From positions 4,636,390-4,700,389 of the forward strand of contig CM038926.1 of NCBI GenBank assembly GCA_021904315.1: 64,000 nucleotides of DNA, written 5' to 3'. The position numbers and the translations under genes are program-made. Under the pieces are notes generated by a model that searched no databases, was not told where the DNA came from, and saw only the letters and a program-made list of their open reading frames with translations. The stretch is from Sphagnum magellanicum (Eukaryota; Streptophyta; Sphagnopsida; Sphagnales; Sphagnaceae). This document shows positions 54,401 to 64,000 of this stretch, in pieces; the first letter of the stretch is position 1, and each line of letters begins with the position of its first letter.

Positions 54401-56413
54401 TCACCAGAATTTGGAAATAAAATGAAATATAGAATCCCAACCAATATCCAAAAATTAGAAAATAAGAAGTATTTAAGAAATAATCAGATTGGAGAAATAA
54501 CCAAAAATATTTTTTTTGATGGGATAGAATCCTACAATAAATTTGAAGATGAAAATGAAAAATACGGGAGGAGTTATAAGGAAAAACTCGAACAGAAAAA
54601 TAAATTGATTGAGATTCAGCAACTTATCCTAAGATTATATAGAATAAATATAAAATCAATCAAGAAATGGCCCCATTTTATGGGAATTATCTCGAATGGA
54701 ATAAAAAGAAAAATAAAAAAAAATTATGTTTATTTTCTTCGATCCAGTATTCAATTCGTATTTAATTTCAAACGGAATTTTATCCTTTTCAATAGAGAGA
54801 TATTTAATAACTCAAAATTAAATACTTTTCGTGTAACATTCACTCAACAAGATCGAATCATTAATCAACATTCAGATCCTTTCGATGAAAAAGCGCAGAA
54901 TTCAGGAACGAAATTGGATCGGCGAGATATTGTAACAATATCTCAGGCATATGTGTTTCATAAGATGCGGCAAATAGATGTAATAAATAAGTTTGATTTC
55001 GAATATTTATTAAGAAATTGGACATCAAACTCAATTACAAAGAGAAGGATAAAACATTTTTTAGAAGAACAAGGAATCCTCTCTATTAAAGAACCGAGGA
55101 ATTTGGAAGAAATAAATTGGAAGGAGTGGTTACAAACTTTCAATAAATATGATACATCTCCCCAGATATGGTATGGAATAGCACCATCTAAATGGAGAAG
55201 TGGAGTCACTCACCACTGGAAGGAAAATAAAAAGATTCCGTTTTATGATTTTTATGAACAAGATAAATCCTTGTTTTTTTATAAACAGCAAAAAATTTCT
55301 TATAGAGTAGCTACGAATCCTTCATTGAAACAAACTGATAAATTTGATAAACGATACAAATACAATATTTTATGTTTTAGTTACCTCGATCCCGAGAGAA
55401 AATCGGAGGTGGAGAAACTTCCTAAATTACGAAGGAAGTGGGAAGAAACTATATCTAGTAGTTATATCCATAAAATACATGAGTATCAAACAATTAATTA
55501 TGATAAAAAGAATGAAAATTCTAATTATTCGATAGTCAATTCAGATAAAGAGAGAAACATATTTTTCAAATCTGCTTTCATGTCGCGGCTAACCCCGGAA
55601 TTTCTGGGGAAAAATTATGTATATGGAACTGGGGAAATGGACGTACCCGATATTTCACTGATAAAAGATAGAAATAAAAGGAATATTCGGAATGAAAAGT
55701 CACTTCGAGAGAGGGAACGTCATCAAACTATTCGTCAATGGAGATGGGGATCAAAAAATGTGGAAAAAAAATTTAAAGAATTAGGAGATATGGCTTCCCT
55801 CATGACTCTCATGCAAAATCAAGAAGATATTGTTTCACTTTCTGCTAAAATGCGTGAAGATTTGGATTTGTTCCGTCTCCTTTTTTGCAGAGATACGGGC
55901 ACAAATCAATTAACGATTAATTCGGAACACCGTTTACCACGGGTATTGGATGATCAAATTTTGATGTATAAAATGGTGGGTACCCCCTCGAAATTTAGAA
56001 ATAGATTCGAAAGAAAATCAGATTTAGATCTTTTTGATAAATCTATCGCACATATAGAATTTCTCCATAATGATGAAGGAACAAATATTAATACATCGAG
56101 TCTTGAAGATATTATCCTTCCGAGACATCGTAGAGAATTCAAAATATTAAATTGTTTCTATTTAGAAAAAACTTCGGGTCGGGAAGCAAAATCAGATAGA
56201 TTTTTATCTGGAAAAAAGAAACAGGATTGCCGGGAACTAATAAAATCAAATTGGATTCTGAATGAAAATCGGAATCTAATTATTAAACGTTTCCTATGGC
56301 CTAGTTTCCGATTGGAGGATTTGGCATGTATCAATAGATTTTGGTTCAATACAAGTAATGGAAGTCGATTTACTATGTTAAGAATTCGTATGTATGCCCC
56401 GGGATTTTATTAG
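51401..56413 (+). CDS. ycf1: Ycf1 (Tic214)
   Basis: Ycf1 is an essential envelope protein proposed to be part of the TIC protein import machinery. 1,670 codons without a stop or frameshift. The N-terminal 230 residues contain about six membrane helices with the conserved LPIGPSQILSIRAFLLEGN and SPVLARLVNLFLFR. The rest is long, lysine/arginine- and asparagine-rich and poorly conserved, as usual. An intact frame of 5 kb is remarkable inside a nuclear copy and points to recent transfer of this segment. A hairpin follows at 56,437-56,484. Confidence 0.93.
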   Translation: MITNTPLLLFVLWAPILSWINISSSLILFGLYYGFLTTLPIGPSQILSIRAFLLEGNLSGTAAVSGLIIGQLIIFLSIYYSPLYMILVKPHTLTLLVLPHILFYWYRTKDLLDYQSLRPITSISDTRVHKIFLDSFILQLLNLVLLPSPVLARLVNLFLFRHNNQFLFVTSCFFGWLSGHLFFLNSVKLLLVRVERVSPVFYLLVKRLIHRTFSIIILACCLLHLGRAPVPLLTKKVNNDEFRMNQLKVGGLSWSNRVWPTFFFDYRRWNRPLRYIENSRFSNKGLVKKQVSQYFFDICLSDGKQKIAFTALPSLSIFGNDLKRYLNIPSNSFLSDDSYDEWIDTKKKRKDILYQELGNRIEALDGGFSIKDTIEKRTGFSTNEGNTLTKVYDPFLNRSFRGEMAISKSPWLLTEEIYELKKNRKLLHFSKGDNKLKFWISDQWREFGRRNLPPPWEPLSKDARRILVLLIRGSKNGKLETNLQQMSLSEEQAPATSNNQKNYSDFSSKIGNTNFLNRKTTRASHLNWELVSNLSARQRTFYFNHLEREKWQTLERSWKNLFSTNLTQVRSILSLLVKALYLHNKFQLQEIHKEVPRWTSKLRNDKFDVIAIGVTDIRQRKVKNLGYLIKGRDKRRKIVRRFSQQSDFRRRLVKGSMRARRRKIPVWKILQLKTHSPFFFRINERHFSFQSSFDVLNLKNVRNASKDSIEIRERAIYFSNSNRNSPIAKRTRADRLAIANRWDFPLAQWGRSWLLIIQSYLRKYLVLPILIISKNIVRSLLFQIPEWNEDWNEWNKEIHIKCTYDGTEVSEKELPEQWLRDGLQIKIIYPFCLKPWRDSRFETSRGRKKYIDDSTFFNNGEKIANTLSDHTSFNNGVGIRRKKKINYSFLTAWGFQTKLPFGNMKKQPSFWKPISKELKRRWKRNILSKTTQISKVYSKFFSVVNKHITLTESDTRIDKYRKNDVFGLEPNNRYEIEIGANDGILDKLSIRSASNSDDKISPEFGNKMKYRIPTNIQKLENKKYLRNNQIGEITKNIFFDGIESYNKFEDENEKYGRSYKEKLEQKNKLIEIQQLILRLYRINIKSIKKWPHFMGIISNGIKRKIKKNYVYFLRSSIQFVFNFKRNFILFNREIFNNSKLNTFRVTFTQQDRIINQHSDPFDEKAQNSGTKLDRRDIVTISQAYVFHKMRQIDVINKFDFEYLLRNWTSNSITKRRIKHFLEEQGILSIKEPRNLEEINWKEWLQTFNKYDTSPQIWYGIAPSKWRSGVTHHWKENKKIPFYDFYEQDKSLFFYKQQKISYRVATNPSLKQTDKFDKRYKYNILCFSYLDPERKSEVEKLPKLRRKWEETISSSYIHKIHEYQTINYDKKNENSNYSIVNSDKERNIFFKSAFMSRLTPEFLGKNYVYGTGEMDVPDISLIKDRNKRNIRNEKSLRERERHQTIRQWRWGSKNVEKKFKELGDMASLMTLMQNQEDIVSLSAKMREDLDLFRLLFCRDTGTNQLTINSEHRLPRVLDDQILMYKMVGTPSKFRNRFERKSDLDLFDKSIAHIEFLHNDEGTNINTSSLEDIILPRHRREFKILNCFYLEKTSGREAKSDRFLSGKKKQDCRELIKSNWILNENRNLIIKRFLWPSFRLEDLACINRFWFNTSNGSRFTMLRIRMYAPGFY

Positions 56414-56436
56414 GAAGGGGGGGAACAATCCCTTTG

Positions 56437-56484
56437 AATAGTGAGAAATTCTTGGTTATAACCAACCAAAAATTTCTCATTATT
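56437..56484. terminator. Hairpin after ycf1
   Basis: AATAGTGAGAAATTCTTGGTT pairs with AACCAAAAATTTCTCATTATT across a six-base loop with minor mismatches, just after the ycf1 stop. Confidence 0.75.
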
Positions 56485-56697
56485 TGTCCTTTTTATAAAT
56501 TTTTTGTGTGGTAATGTAATGGTAATAGAATGTCCATCATTTTTTTGACTTCTAATTGCTTTATTTCTTTCTCTTCCCTGCAGAAAGAAGTGTTGATTGT
56601 AATAAAAATCGTTAATTGTAGTGATAGAAACTATTGATTAGCTACAATCTGTTATTGATTATTCAAAAAAGAATTTAATTTAGGAGCGAATTTCTCC

Positions 56698-56964
56698 ATG
56701 TCAAAAAAAGTATTTATTGATCCATCTCTCATTTCTAAGAAACAAACGGGATCTGTTGAGTTTCAAATATCTAGTCTAACCAATCGGGTTTCGAAACTCA
56801 CCTTTCATTTAAAGTTACACGGCAGGGATTACTCATCCCAAAGAGGTTTATGGAAAATTCTAGGGAAGCGCAAGCGTCTTTTGGGTTATTTATCCCAAAA
56901 AAATTCGGCATGTTACGAAGATTTAATTAATCAATTAGGTATTCGTAAATTAAAAACTCGTTAG
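56698..56964 (+). CDS. rps15: Ribosomal protein S15
   Basis: Intact 88-residue plastid uS15 ([16 protein letters not shown] to LGIRKLKTR). It has the conserved [17 protein letters not shown] and [19 protein letters not shown] helices that bind 16S rRNA. It lies between ycf1 and ndhH, its usual place. Confidence 0.93.
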   Translation: MSKKVFIDPSLISKKQTGSVEFQISSLTNRVSKLTFHLKLHGRDYSSQRGLWKILGKRKRLLGYLSQKNSACYEDLINQLGIRKLKTR

Positions 56965-57043
56965 TTTTTTCTTCATTTCTCAGACAAATTTTGTTTGTAA
57001 GTAAGGAATGAAACATTTTTTTATATAATAGGGAAAGTTACAT

Positions 57044-58225
57044 ATGACCATGCTTGCTACAAAAACTAATCCCATGATAATAAGTATGGGTCCTCAGCAT
57101 CCATCAATGCATGGTGTTCTTCGACTTATTGTTACTTTAGATGGTGAAGATGTCATTGATTGTGAACCCGTATTGGGTTATTTACATAGAGGTATGGAGA
57201 AAATTGCTGAAAATAGAACAGTTATTCAATATCTTCCTTATGTTACACGGTGGGATTATTTAGCTACAATGTTTACAGAGGCTGTAACTGTAAATGCGCC
57301 GGAGAAATTGACCAATATTCAAGTTCCTAAAAGGGCTAGTTATATAAGAATCATTATGTTGGAGTTGAGCCGCATAGCTTCCCATTTGTTATGGCTCGGA
57401 CCTTTCATGGCTGATATTGGTGCACAAACCCCTTTCTTTTATATTCTGAGAGAGAGAGAAATGATATATGATTTATTTGAAGCTGCCACAGGTATGCGAA
57501 TGATGCATAATTTTTTTCGTATTGGAGGAGTAGCTGTAGATTTGCCTTATGGTTGGGTAGATAAATGCCTAGATTTTTGTGATTATTTCTTACCAAAAAT
57601 TGATGAATATGAAAAACTTATTACACGGAATCCCATTTTTTTAAAACGAGTAGAGGGAATAGGTATTATTGGTAGGGAAGAAGCAATAAATTGGGGTTTA
57701 TCGGGACCCATGTTACGAGCTTCAGGAGTCAAATGGGATCTTCGCAAAGTTGATCATTATGAGTGTTACGATGAATTGGATTGGCAGATACAATGGCAAA
57801 TAGGAGGCGATTCATTAGCTCGTTATTTGGTACGAATTGGAGAAATGAGGGAATCGGTCAAAATAATTCAACAAGCTTTGAAAATAATACCGGGGGGGCC
57901 TTTCGAAAATTTAGAGGCTCGACGACTTCATCGGGGAAAAAATTCGGAATGGAATGATTTTGAATATCAATTTATTAGTAAAAAGCCCTCTCCTACGTTT
58001 AAATTACCTAAGCAGGAACATTATATTAGAGCAGAAGCTCCCAAAGGAGAATTGGGAATTTTCCTAATAGGAGATGATAGTGTCTTCCCCTGGAGATGGA
58101 AAATTCGTCCACCTGGTTTTATCAATCTACAGATTCTTCCTCAATTGGTAAAAGGAATGAAATTGGCAGATATTATGACAATTTTAGGTAGTGTAGATAT
58201 TATTATGGGAGAGGTTGATCGCTAA
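57044..58225 (+). CDS. ndhH: NDH complex subunit H
   Basis: The 49-kDa-like subunit of the thylakoid NDH complex, which drives cyclic electron flow around PSI from ferredoxin. 393 codons, intact and full length. It retains [52 protein letters not shown] and C-terminal [16 protein letters not shown]. An ATG two codons later (MLATKTNP) is an alternative start. It ends one base before the ndhA ATG. Confidence 0.95.
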   Translation: MTMLATKTNPMIISMGPQHPSMHGVLRLIVTLDGEDVIDCEPVLGYLHRGMEKIAENRTVIQYLPYVTRWDYLATMFTEAVTVNAPEKLTNIQVPKRASYIRIIMLELSRIASHLLWLGPFMADIGAQTPFFYILREREMIYDLFEAATGMRMMHNFFRIGGVAVDLPYGWVDKCLDFCDYFLPKIDEYEKLITRNPIFLKRVEGIGIIGREEAINWGLSGPMLRASGVKWDLRKVDHYECYDELDWQIQWQIGGDSLARYLVRIGEMRESVKIIQQALKIIPGGPFENLEARRLHRGKNSEWNDFEYQFISKKPSPTFKLPKQEHYIRAEAPKGELGIFLIGDDSVFPWRWKIRPPGFINLQILPQLVKGMKLADIMTILGSVDIIMGEVDR

Positions 58226-58226
58226 A

Positions 58227-60206
58227 ATGATTTTTAATACTAATTTCGAGGAACAAATTTTGAATTTATTTGATGAATTTCATTTACCGAAAGAATTTTT
58301 TAGTTTTATCTGGATTATTCTGTCCATTCTTACTCTTATATTAGGAGTCACAATAGGAGTATTAGTATTGGTATGGCTCGAAAGGAAAATATCCGCAGGA
58401 ATACAACAGCGTATTGGACCTGAATATGCTGGTCCTTTAGGCATTATCCAAGCTTTAGCGGATGGGACTAAACTCTTATTAAAAGAAGATATTATTCCGT
58501 CTAGAGGAGACACTTGGTTATTTCATATTGGACCTGCCATTGTAGTCATACCAGTATTTCTGAGTTATCTGGTGATTCCCTTTGGCCACCATATTATTTT
58601 AACTGATCTTAGTATTGGTGTCTTTTTCTGGATAGCCATTTGTAGTATTGTTCCCCTCGGACTTCTTATGGCAGGATACGGATCAAACAATAAATACTCT
58701 TTTTTAGGTGGTCTGCGAGCTGCTGCTCAATCTATTAGTTATGAAATTCCCTTAGCTTTATGTGTATTATCTATATCTCTACGTGCGATTCGTTGAAATA
58801 TACTTTTGTTTTTCGAAGTAAAAAGTAATTTGAGTTGATAATCTCTCTTTCTCATCTCGACTCAAAAACTGGATAGTCATATGGGTAAGATCAAGCAGCT
58901 TCTTGAATTGCAGTGATAGATTCAAGTCCCATCCTCTATGTACAGGAGTGAAAGCATGCAAAACCGGTGTAAACTGTGTACCCCAGATTTAGGAGTGGTT
59001 ATCAAAATCTGATAGCGGGAGCAAAAGAAAAAATGTATGAAGTGATTACTGCCATACTTTTATTTGAGCAAAAGTAAATGGTTAGGGGCACAAAAATACA
59101 AAAAGGATTAGTAAAGAGGAAAAACTCTTTTTATAGATATTTATCAAAACAGAATAAGGTTTTGGCATTGGTAGAAATGACCAAAAAGTACTTCCTTAGA
59201 ATTCCAATCCGAAGTATATCCCTATTTACTAAAAAAAGAATGACTATCGGGAACGAAGTAAACCTTTCTGCGATTCTCACCTTTCATGAAAAACAAATGA
59301 ATGATCGATATTTTTTATAAAAAACTAGTGTATTTTCTATCCCTGGTTCGGAGAAAGAAAAATTATTGCAATTTTTTATTACAAAATAAAAGTTTCGAAC
59401 AAAAGAAAGATCTGAGTTAGTACCAATAAATAATTGTAAAGGCTGAGATGGATTCAGAAGCTTTTACTGCCGTAGCAGACGGAATCTCATTGGTTAGGTG
59501 GGGAATAAAAAAATAAATTTTTTTCAGTGCCAATTTCGTAAAAAAAAAAAAGACTCGAAATTTTGGTCCAATAACCACTGAGGAGCCGTATGACGCTAAA
59601 GTTTCATGTACGGTTTTGAAATAGAGGTATTAATAATAATATTAACATCGACTATAATTATCTAACAGCTTAAGTACGGTTGATATAGTCGAAACACAGT
59701 CTAAATATGGTTTTTGGGGATGGAATTTGTGGCGTCAACCTATTGGTTTTATAGCTTTTTTCATAGCTTCCCTAGCAGAGTGCGAGAGATTACCTTTTGA
59801 TTTACCAGAAGCAGAAGAAGAATTGGTCGCGGGTTACCAAACTGAATATTCAGGTATAAAATTTGGGTTATTTTATGTTGCTTCCTATCTGAATTTATTA
59901 GCCTCCTCATTATTTGTAACAATTCTTTATTTAGGTGGATGGCACTCCCCCGTCTCATTTGTCTCAATTTCTGATCATTCCAATTCAATTTTTAGTAATG
60001 GAACTGGTCAAGTTGTTGATATAATTGTAGGAATTTTTATTACATTAGCTAAAGCTTATTTTTTTCTATTTATTTCTATCATGACGAGATGGACATTACC
60101 CAGAGTAAGAATAGATCAATTATTAGATCTTGGTTGGAAATTTCTCTTGCCCATTGCTTTAGGTAATTTATTATTGACAGCCTCTTTCCAGGTTTTTTCG
60201 CTATAA
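58227..60206 (+). CDS. ndhA: NDH complex subunit A
   Basis: Membrane subunit of the NDH complex linking the peripheral arm to the membrane arm. Exon 1 is 58,227-58,782 and exon 2 is 59,659-60,206, separated by an 876-base group II intron starting GTGCGATTCG, with a domain V-like hairpin near 59,580-59,625. The joined frame is 367 residues, the usual size. It retains [20 protein letters not shown] and [20 protein letters not shown]. The frame is intact. Short frames inside the intron show no maturase. Confidence 0.93.
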
Positions 60207-60320
60207 AGTAGTTGGAATAAGTTGTACGAATATTCCGAAATATCTCTTTCATATATATATTTATTCGATCCGTTAATTAAGAAATACACAATAAATAATT
60301 TACTTAGGGATATCTAACAC

Positions 60321-60872
60321 ATGTTTACTATGGTGAATGGACTTCAGAATTATAGTGAACAAGCAATACAAGCCGCAAGGTACATTGGTCAGGGTTTCGT
60401 AGTGACCCTGGATCATATGAATCGTTTACCTATGACTATTCAATACCCTTATGAGAAATTGATTCCATCAGAAAGATTTCGTGGACGTATTCATTTTGAA
60501 TTTGATAAGTGTATTGCTTGCGAAGTATGTGTCCGTGTATGTCCGATTAACTTACCTGTTGTTGATTGGAAATTAAGAAAGAATAAGAGGAAAAAACAAT
60601 TAAAAAGTTATAGTATTGATTTCGGCGTTTGTATCTTCTGCGGAAACTGTGTCGAATATTGTCCCACGAATTGTTTATCGATGACTGAAGAATATGAACT
60701 TTCCATTTATGATCGTCACGAATTAAATTATGATCAAATTGCTTTAGGACGCTTACCTATATCCGTAATCGAAGATTATGCGATTCATACTATTCCGAGT
60801 TTAACTCATCTAGCCAAAGGGGTTATGGAAGGACACTCCAATTCGAGAAGTATCACAAAATTTGTAGATTAA
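60321..60872 (+). CDS. ndhI: NDH complex subunit I
   Basis: Iron-sulfur subunit of NDH carrying two [4Fe-4S] clusters: [13 protein letters not shown] and [13 protein letters not shown]. 183 codons, intact. The first three codons (MFT) precede a second ATG that could be the start. It lies between ndhA and ndhG in the NDH operon. Confidence 0.95.
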   Translation: MFTMVNGLQNYSEQAIQAARYIGQGFVVTLDHMNRLPMTIQYPYEKLIPSERFRGRIHFEFDKCIACEVCVRVCPINLPVVDWKLRKNKRKKQLKSYSIDFGVCIFCGNCVEYCPTNCLSMTEEYELSIYDRHELNYDQIALGRLPISVIEDYAIHTIPSLTHLAKGVMEGHSNSRSITKFVD

Positions 60873-61010
60873 ATTCCATTTCTTTTTTTTAGAATTATAT
60901 ATACTCCATATCATCCCCAAATTCCTTTCACCGAGTAAGTAGACATAAATAAATTATCCTTCGGGGTTGATAAATAGAAATAATAGATAGAAATAGGACT
61001 TGAATTTATC

Positions 61011-61616
61011 GTGAATATAATAAAGTCGACCGAATCACTCCATGAAATTCTTTTTCTCTTTTTAGAAGTAGGTCTCATACTAGGAAGTCTGGGGGTAGTA
61101 ATACTGACTAATATTGTTTATTCCGCTTTTTTTTTAGCGCTAGTCTTTGTTTGCATATCCCTCCTGTATCTCTTACTGAATGCCGATTTTGTAGCTACTG
61201 CGCAAATCCTCATTTATGTAGGAGCTATAAATATCTTAATTGTATTTGCCGTCATGCTAATAAATAAGCCACAATCTTTCAATTTTTTTCCATCTTGGAC
61301 CACGGGAGATGGAATAACGTGCGCAGCCTGTACAGGTCTTTTTTTCTTATTAATTACTACGATTTCAGATACATCATGGTCCGAAATCTATTTGGTTACA
61401 CAATCAAATAATATCGTAGAACAAGATTTGGGAGGAAATATTCAACGTATTGGGTATCTCTTACTAACCGAATTTTTGCTTCCATTTGAACTTCTTTCTA
61501 TAATTCTTTTAGTTGCTCTAATAGGAGCTATTACTGTAGCTCGTCGGGAAAAGATACTTGAAATGCGAGTAAAGAGTCAAGCCCTACAAGCTAAGGAGGA
61601 TTTTCCTACCTCCTGA
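61011..61616 (+). CDS. ndhG: NDH complex subunit G
   Basis: Multi-pass NDH membrane subunit, 201 codons, no internal break. Conserved [20 protein letters not shown] and [20 protein letters not shown] are present. The frame opens with GTG, not ATG. This may be a true alternative start, an A-to-G mutation of the nuclear copy, or a sign of a different start. Neighbours ndhI and ndhE are standard. Confidence 0.93.
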   Translation: MNIIKSTESLHEILFLFLEVGLILGSLGVVILTNIVYSAFFLALVFVCISLLYLLLNADFVATAQILIYVGAINILIVFAVMLINKPQSFNFFPSWTTGDGITCAACTGLFFLLITTISDTSWSEIYLVTQSNNIVEQDLGGNIQRIGYLLLTEFLLPFELLSIILLVALIGAITVARREKILEMRVKSQALQAKEDFPTS

Positions 61617-61701
61617 GAGTACTATGAGATATTCTTCTTATTTCCCTTTTTCTTTTTCTTTTTTTCCTAATAAATGAAAGTATATGGGGAGTTCATTCAT
61701 T

Positions 61702-62004
61702 ATGCTAGAACATGCACTTAATTTAGGTGCCTATTTGTTTTGTATCGGTATCTTCGGATTAATTACGAGTCGAAATATGGTTAGAGCACTCATGTGTCTT
61801 GAGCTACTTTTTAATGCTGTTAATATAAATCTTGTGACATTTTCCAATTATTTCGATACTGAACAACTAAAAGGAGAAATATTTTCAATTTTTGTTATAG
61901 CTATTGCAGCAGCTGAAGCAGCTATTGGATTAGCTATCGTTTTAGCTATTCATCGTAATAGAGGATCAACCCGTATCGATCAATTGGATTTATTGAAGTG
62001 GTAA
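61702..62004 (+). CDS. ndhE: NDH complex subunit E
   Basis: NuoK-like membrane subunit, 100 residues from the ATG at 61,702 ([13 protein letters not shown]). An upstream in-frame ATG would add six residues that relatives lack. [20 protein letters not shown] and the conserved membrane glutamates are retained. The frame is intact. Confidence 0.94.
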   Translation: MLEHALNLGAYLFCIGIFGLITSRNMVRALMCLELLFNAVNINLVTFSNYFDTEQLKGEIFSIFVIAIAAAEAAIGLAIVLAIHRNRGSTRIDQLDLLKW

Positions 62005-62260
62005 TTGATCCATTGAAACGAAATTGGGCGATTCATATATATATATTTTTTTCTTAAGCAACAGGGAGGGGATCTATTCATTTTACATCGGATGAAACAA
62101 TGAAAGATTCCCAATAGTAGGTAAAATGACCGAGACATATTTGAGAAACCTGAAAAATAAATTGAAGTTCTACCTATTATTCTACTTCCATTAAAAAGAA
62201 GTATTTGTAATTAGTACGTATAACCATATAATAATATGTATTACATATAAATGTGTATAA

Positions 62261-62551
<291 letters not shown>

Positions 62552-62624
62552 GTATATAGAAAAAAAGAATTTCTTCTTCTATTTCTTCTTCCCCCTATCT
62601 CTCATTCAGTTTCCTTCTCTTCCT

Positions 62625-62654
62625 AACCCATACTCAAAAATTCGAGTATGGGTT
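62625..62654. terminator. Hairpin after psaC
   Basis: AACCCATACTC pairs exactly with GAGTATGGGTT around a short loop, between psaC and ndhD. Confidence 0.75.
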
Positions 62655-62683
62655 TCCCATTTAAAGTTTCTTTTATCTTCATC

Positions 62684-64000
62684 ATGAGCAATTTCCCTTG
62701 GTTAACAATAATTGTTTTTTTACCCATATCTGCAGGCTCTTTAATTCCATTTTTTCCCAATAAAGGAAATAGTATTATTCGTTGGTACACTCTAGGTATT
62801 TGCTTAGTGGAGTTTCTTCTAATAACATATATTTTTTGTTATCATTTCGACCCCAGCAATCGAATCATTCAATTGAGGGAAGATTATAACTGGATTAATT
62901 TCTTAGATTTCCACTGGAGATTAGGGATCGATGGACTCTCCATCGGGCTTATTCTATTAACGGGATTTATCACTACTCTAGCTACTCTAGCAGCTTGGCC
63001 AGTTACCCGGAATCCACGATTATTCCATTTTTTGATGCTAGCCATGTACAGTGGTCAAATAGGATTATTTGCTTCTCAAGATCTTTTACTTTTCTTTTTT
63101 ATGTGGGAACTAGAATTGATCCCAATTTATTTACTCTTATCTATGTGGGGAGGAAAGAGACGTCTCTATGCTGCTACAAAATTTATTTTGTATACCGCCG
63201 GTGGTTCTATCTTCATTTTCATAGGAGCCTTAACCATGGGACTCTATGGATCTAATGAACCAACACTGGATTTTCAAATTTTGGCTAATAAATCTTACCC
63301 CACAGAATTAGAAATAATATTATATTTAAGTTTCTCCGTAGCTTATGCCGTTAAATTACCAATAATTCCCTTCCATACTTGGCTACCTGATACTCATGGA
63401 GAGGCACATTACAGTACATGCATGCTTTTAGCCGGAATACTTCTAAAAATGGGAGGATATGGAATAATTCGAATCAATATGGAATTATTGCCTCATGCTC
63501 ATTCCATTTTTGCTCCATGGTTAGTAGTAATAGGAGCAATTCAAATTGTTTATGCAGCTTTTACTTCTTTTAGTCAACGTAATTTAAAAAGAAGAATTGC
63601 TTATTCATCGGTATCACATATGGGTTTTGTACTCATCGGGATCGGTTCCATAACAGATATAGGTCTTAATGGAGCTATCTTACAGATGATTTCTCATGGA
63701 CTAATTGGTGCTGCACTCTTTTTTCTAGCAGGAACAAGTTACGACAGGACGCGTACCCTTTTTCTTCATAAAATGGGAGCAACGGCTATTTATATGCCCA
63801 AGATATTTACCATGTTTAGTAGTTTCTCAATGGCTTCGTTAGCATTACCTGGTACGAGTGGTTTTGTAGCAGAATTTCTGGTTTTCTTGGGAATAGTTCT
63901 TAACCAAAAAAATTCTTTTACTTTTAAAGTAATTATTACAATAATAGAAGCAATTGGAATAATATTAACTCCTATTTACTTATTATCCATGCTGCGCCAA
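62684..64000 (+). CDS. ndhD: NDH complex subunit D, 5' part
   Basis: Antiporter-like proton-pumping subunit of NDH. The frame begins with a genomic ATG ([15 protein letters not shown]), not the ACG common in many seed plants, and is open for 439 codons to the window edge; the family has about 500. Conserved [40 protein letters not shown] and [15 protein letters not shown] are intact. The 3' end lies beyond the window. Confidence 0.95.
   Translation, partial: MSNFPWLTIIVFLPISAGSLIPFFPNKGNSIIRWYTLGICLVEFLLITYIFCYHFDPSNRIIQLREDYNWINFLDFHWRLGIDGLSIGLILLTGFITTLATLAAWPVTRNPRLFHFLMLAMYSGQIGLFASQDLLLFFFMWELELIPIYLLLSMWGGKRRLYAATKFILYTAGGSIFIFIGALTMGLYGSNEPTLDFQILANKSYPTELEIILYLSFSVAYAVKLPIIPFHTWLPDTHGEAHYSTCMLLAGILLKMGGYGIIRINMELLPHAHSIFAPWLVVIGAIQIVYAAFTSFSQRNLKRRIAYSSVSHMGFVLIGIGSITDIGLNGAILQMISHGLIGAALFFLAGTSYDRTRTLFLHKMGATAIYMPKIFTMFSSFSMASLALPGTSGFVAEFLVFLGIVLNQKNSFTFKVIITIIEAIGIILTPIYLLSMLRQ

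Overview
The window reads as nuclear DNA of a land plant carrying a very large plastid-derived insert (NUPT). Bases 1 to about 20,470 are AT-rich, gene-poor and full of transposon remains: a decayed Gypsy pol region, one well-bounded CACTA element and a second CACTA-like one. From about 20,470 to the right edge almost everything is plastid DNA in recognisable plastome gene order. Two nuclear-type insertions with target-site duplications interrupt it (33,641-36,179 inside tufA; 42,546-43,377 between ycf4 and psaI). That combination is hard to explain as a working plastid chromosome.

The plastid DNA comes from two plastome regions joined end to end. Segment A (about 20,470-46,377) runs rpoA(3' part)-petD-petB-psbH/psbN-psbT-psbB-clpP-rps12 exon 1-rpl20-rps18-rpl33-psaJ-trnP-trnW-petG-petL-tufA-psbE-F-L-J-petA-cemA-ycf4-psaI-accD-trnR(CCG)-rbcL(3' part). 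Segment B (about 46,377-64,000) runs 23S rRNA(3' part)-4.5S-5S-trnR(ACG)-trnN-chlL-chlN-ycf1-rps15-ndhH-ndhA-ndhI-ndhG-ndhE-psaC-ndhD and leaves the window. The rbcL/23S join is not a normal plastome adjacency.

The donor is not a flowering plant. It has chlL, chlN and trnR-CCG, a roughly 459-codon cemA, a short 318-codon accD and a tufA between petL and psbE. Its clpP resembles bryophyte and early vascular plant versions more than seed-plant ones. rpoA in the plastome argues against most mosses. A hornwort, lycophyte or early-diverging fern grade donor fits best; the sequence alone does not decide.

Segment A has about eleven base-substitution stops in roughly 4,000 codons, ten of which look like C-to-T changes of CAA, CAG or CGA. 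Segment B has none in roughly 4,300 codons, although it has frameshifts in chlN and a damaged P-loop in chlL. One-base indels, several in homopolymers, break petB, petA, psaJ, accD and chlN. So most entries are plastid gene copies that probably no longer work here. What they encode (photosystems, cytochrome b6f, NDH complex, protochlorophyllide reductase, ribosome, Clp protease) describes the donor plastome rather than this locus.
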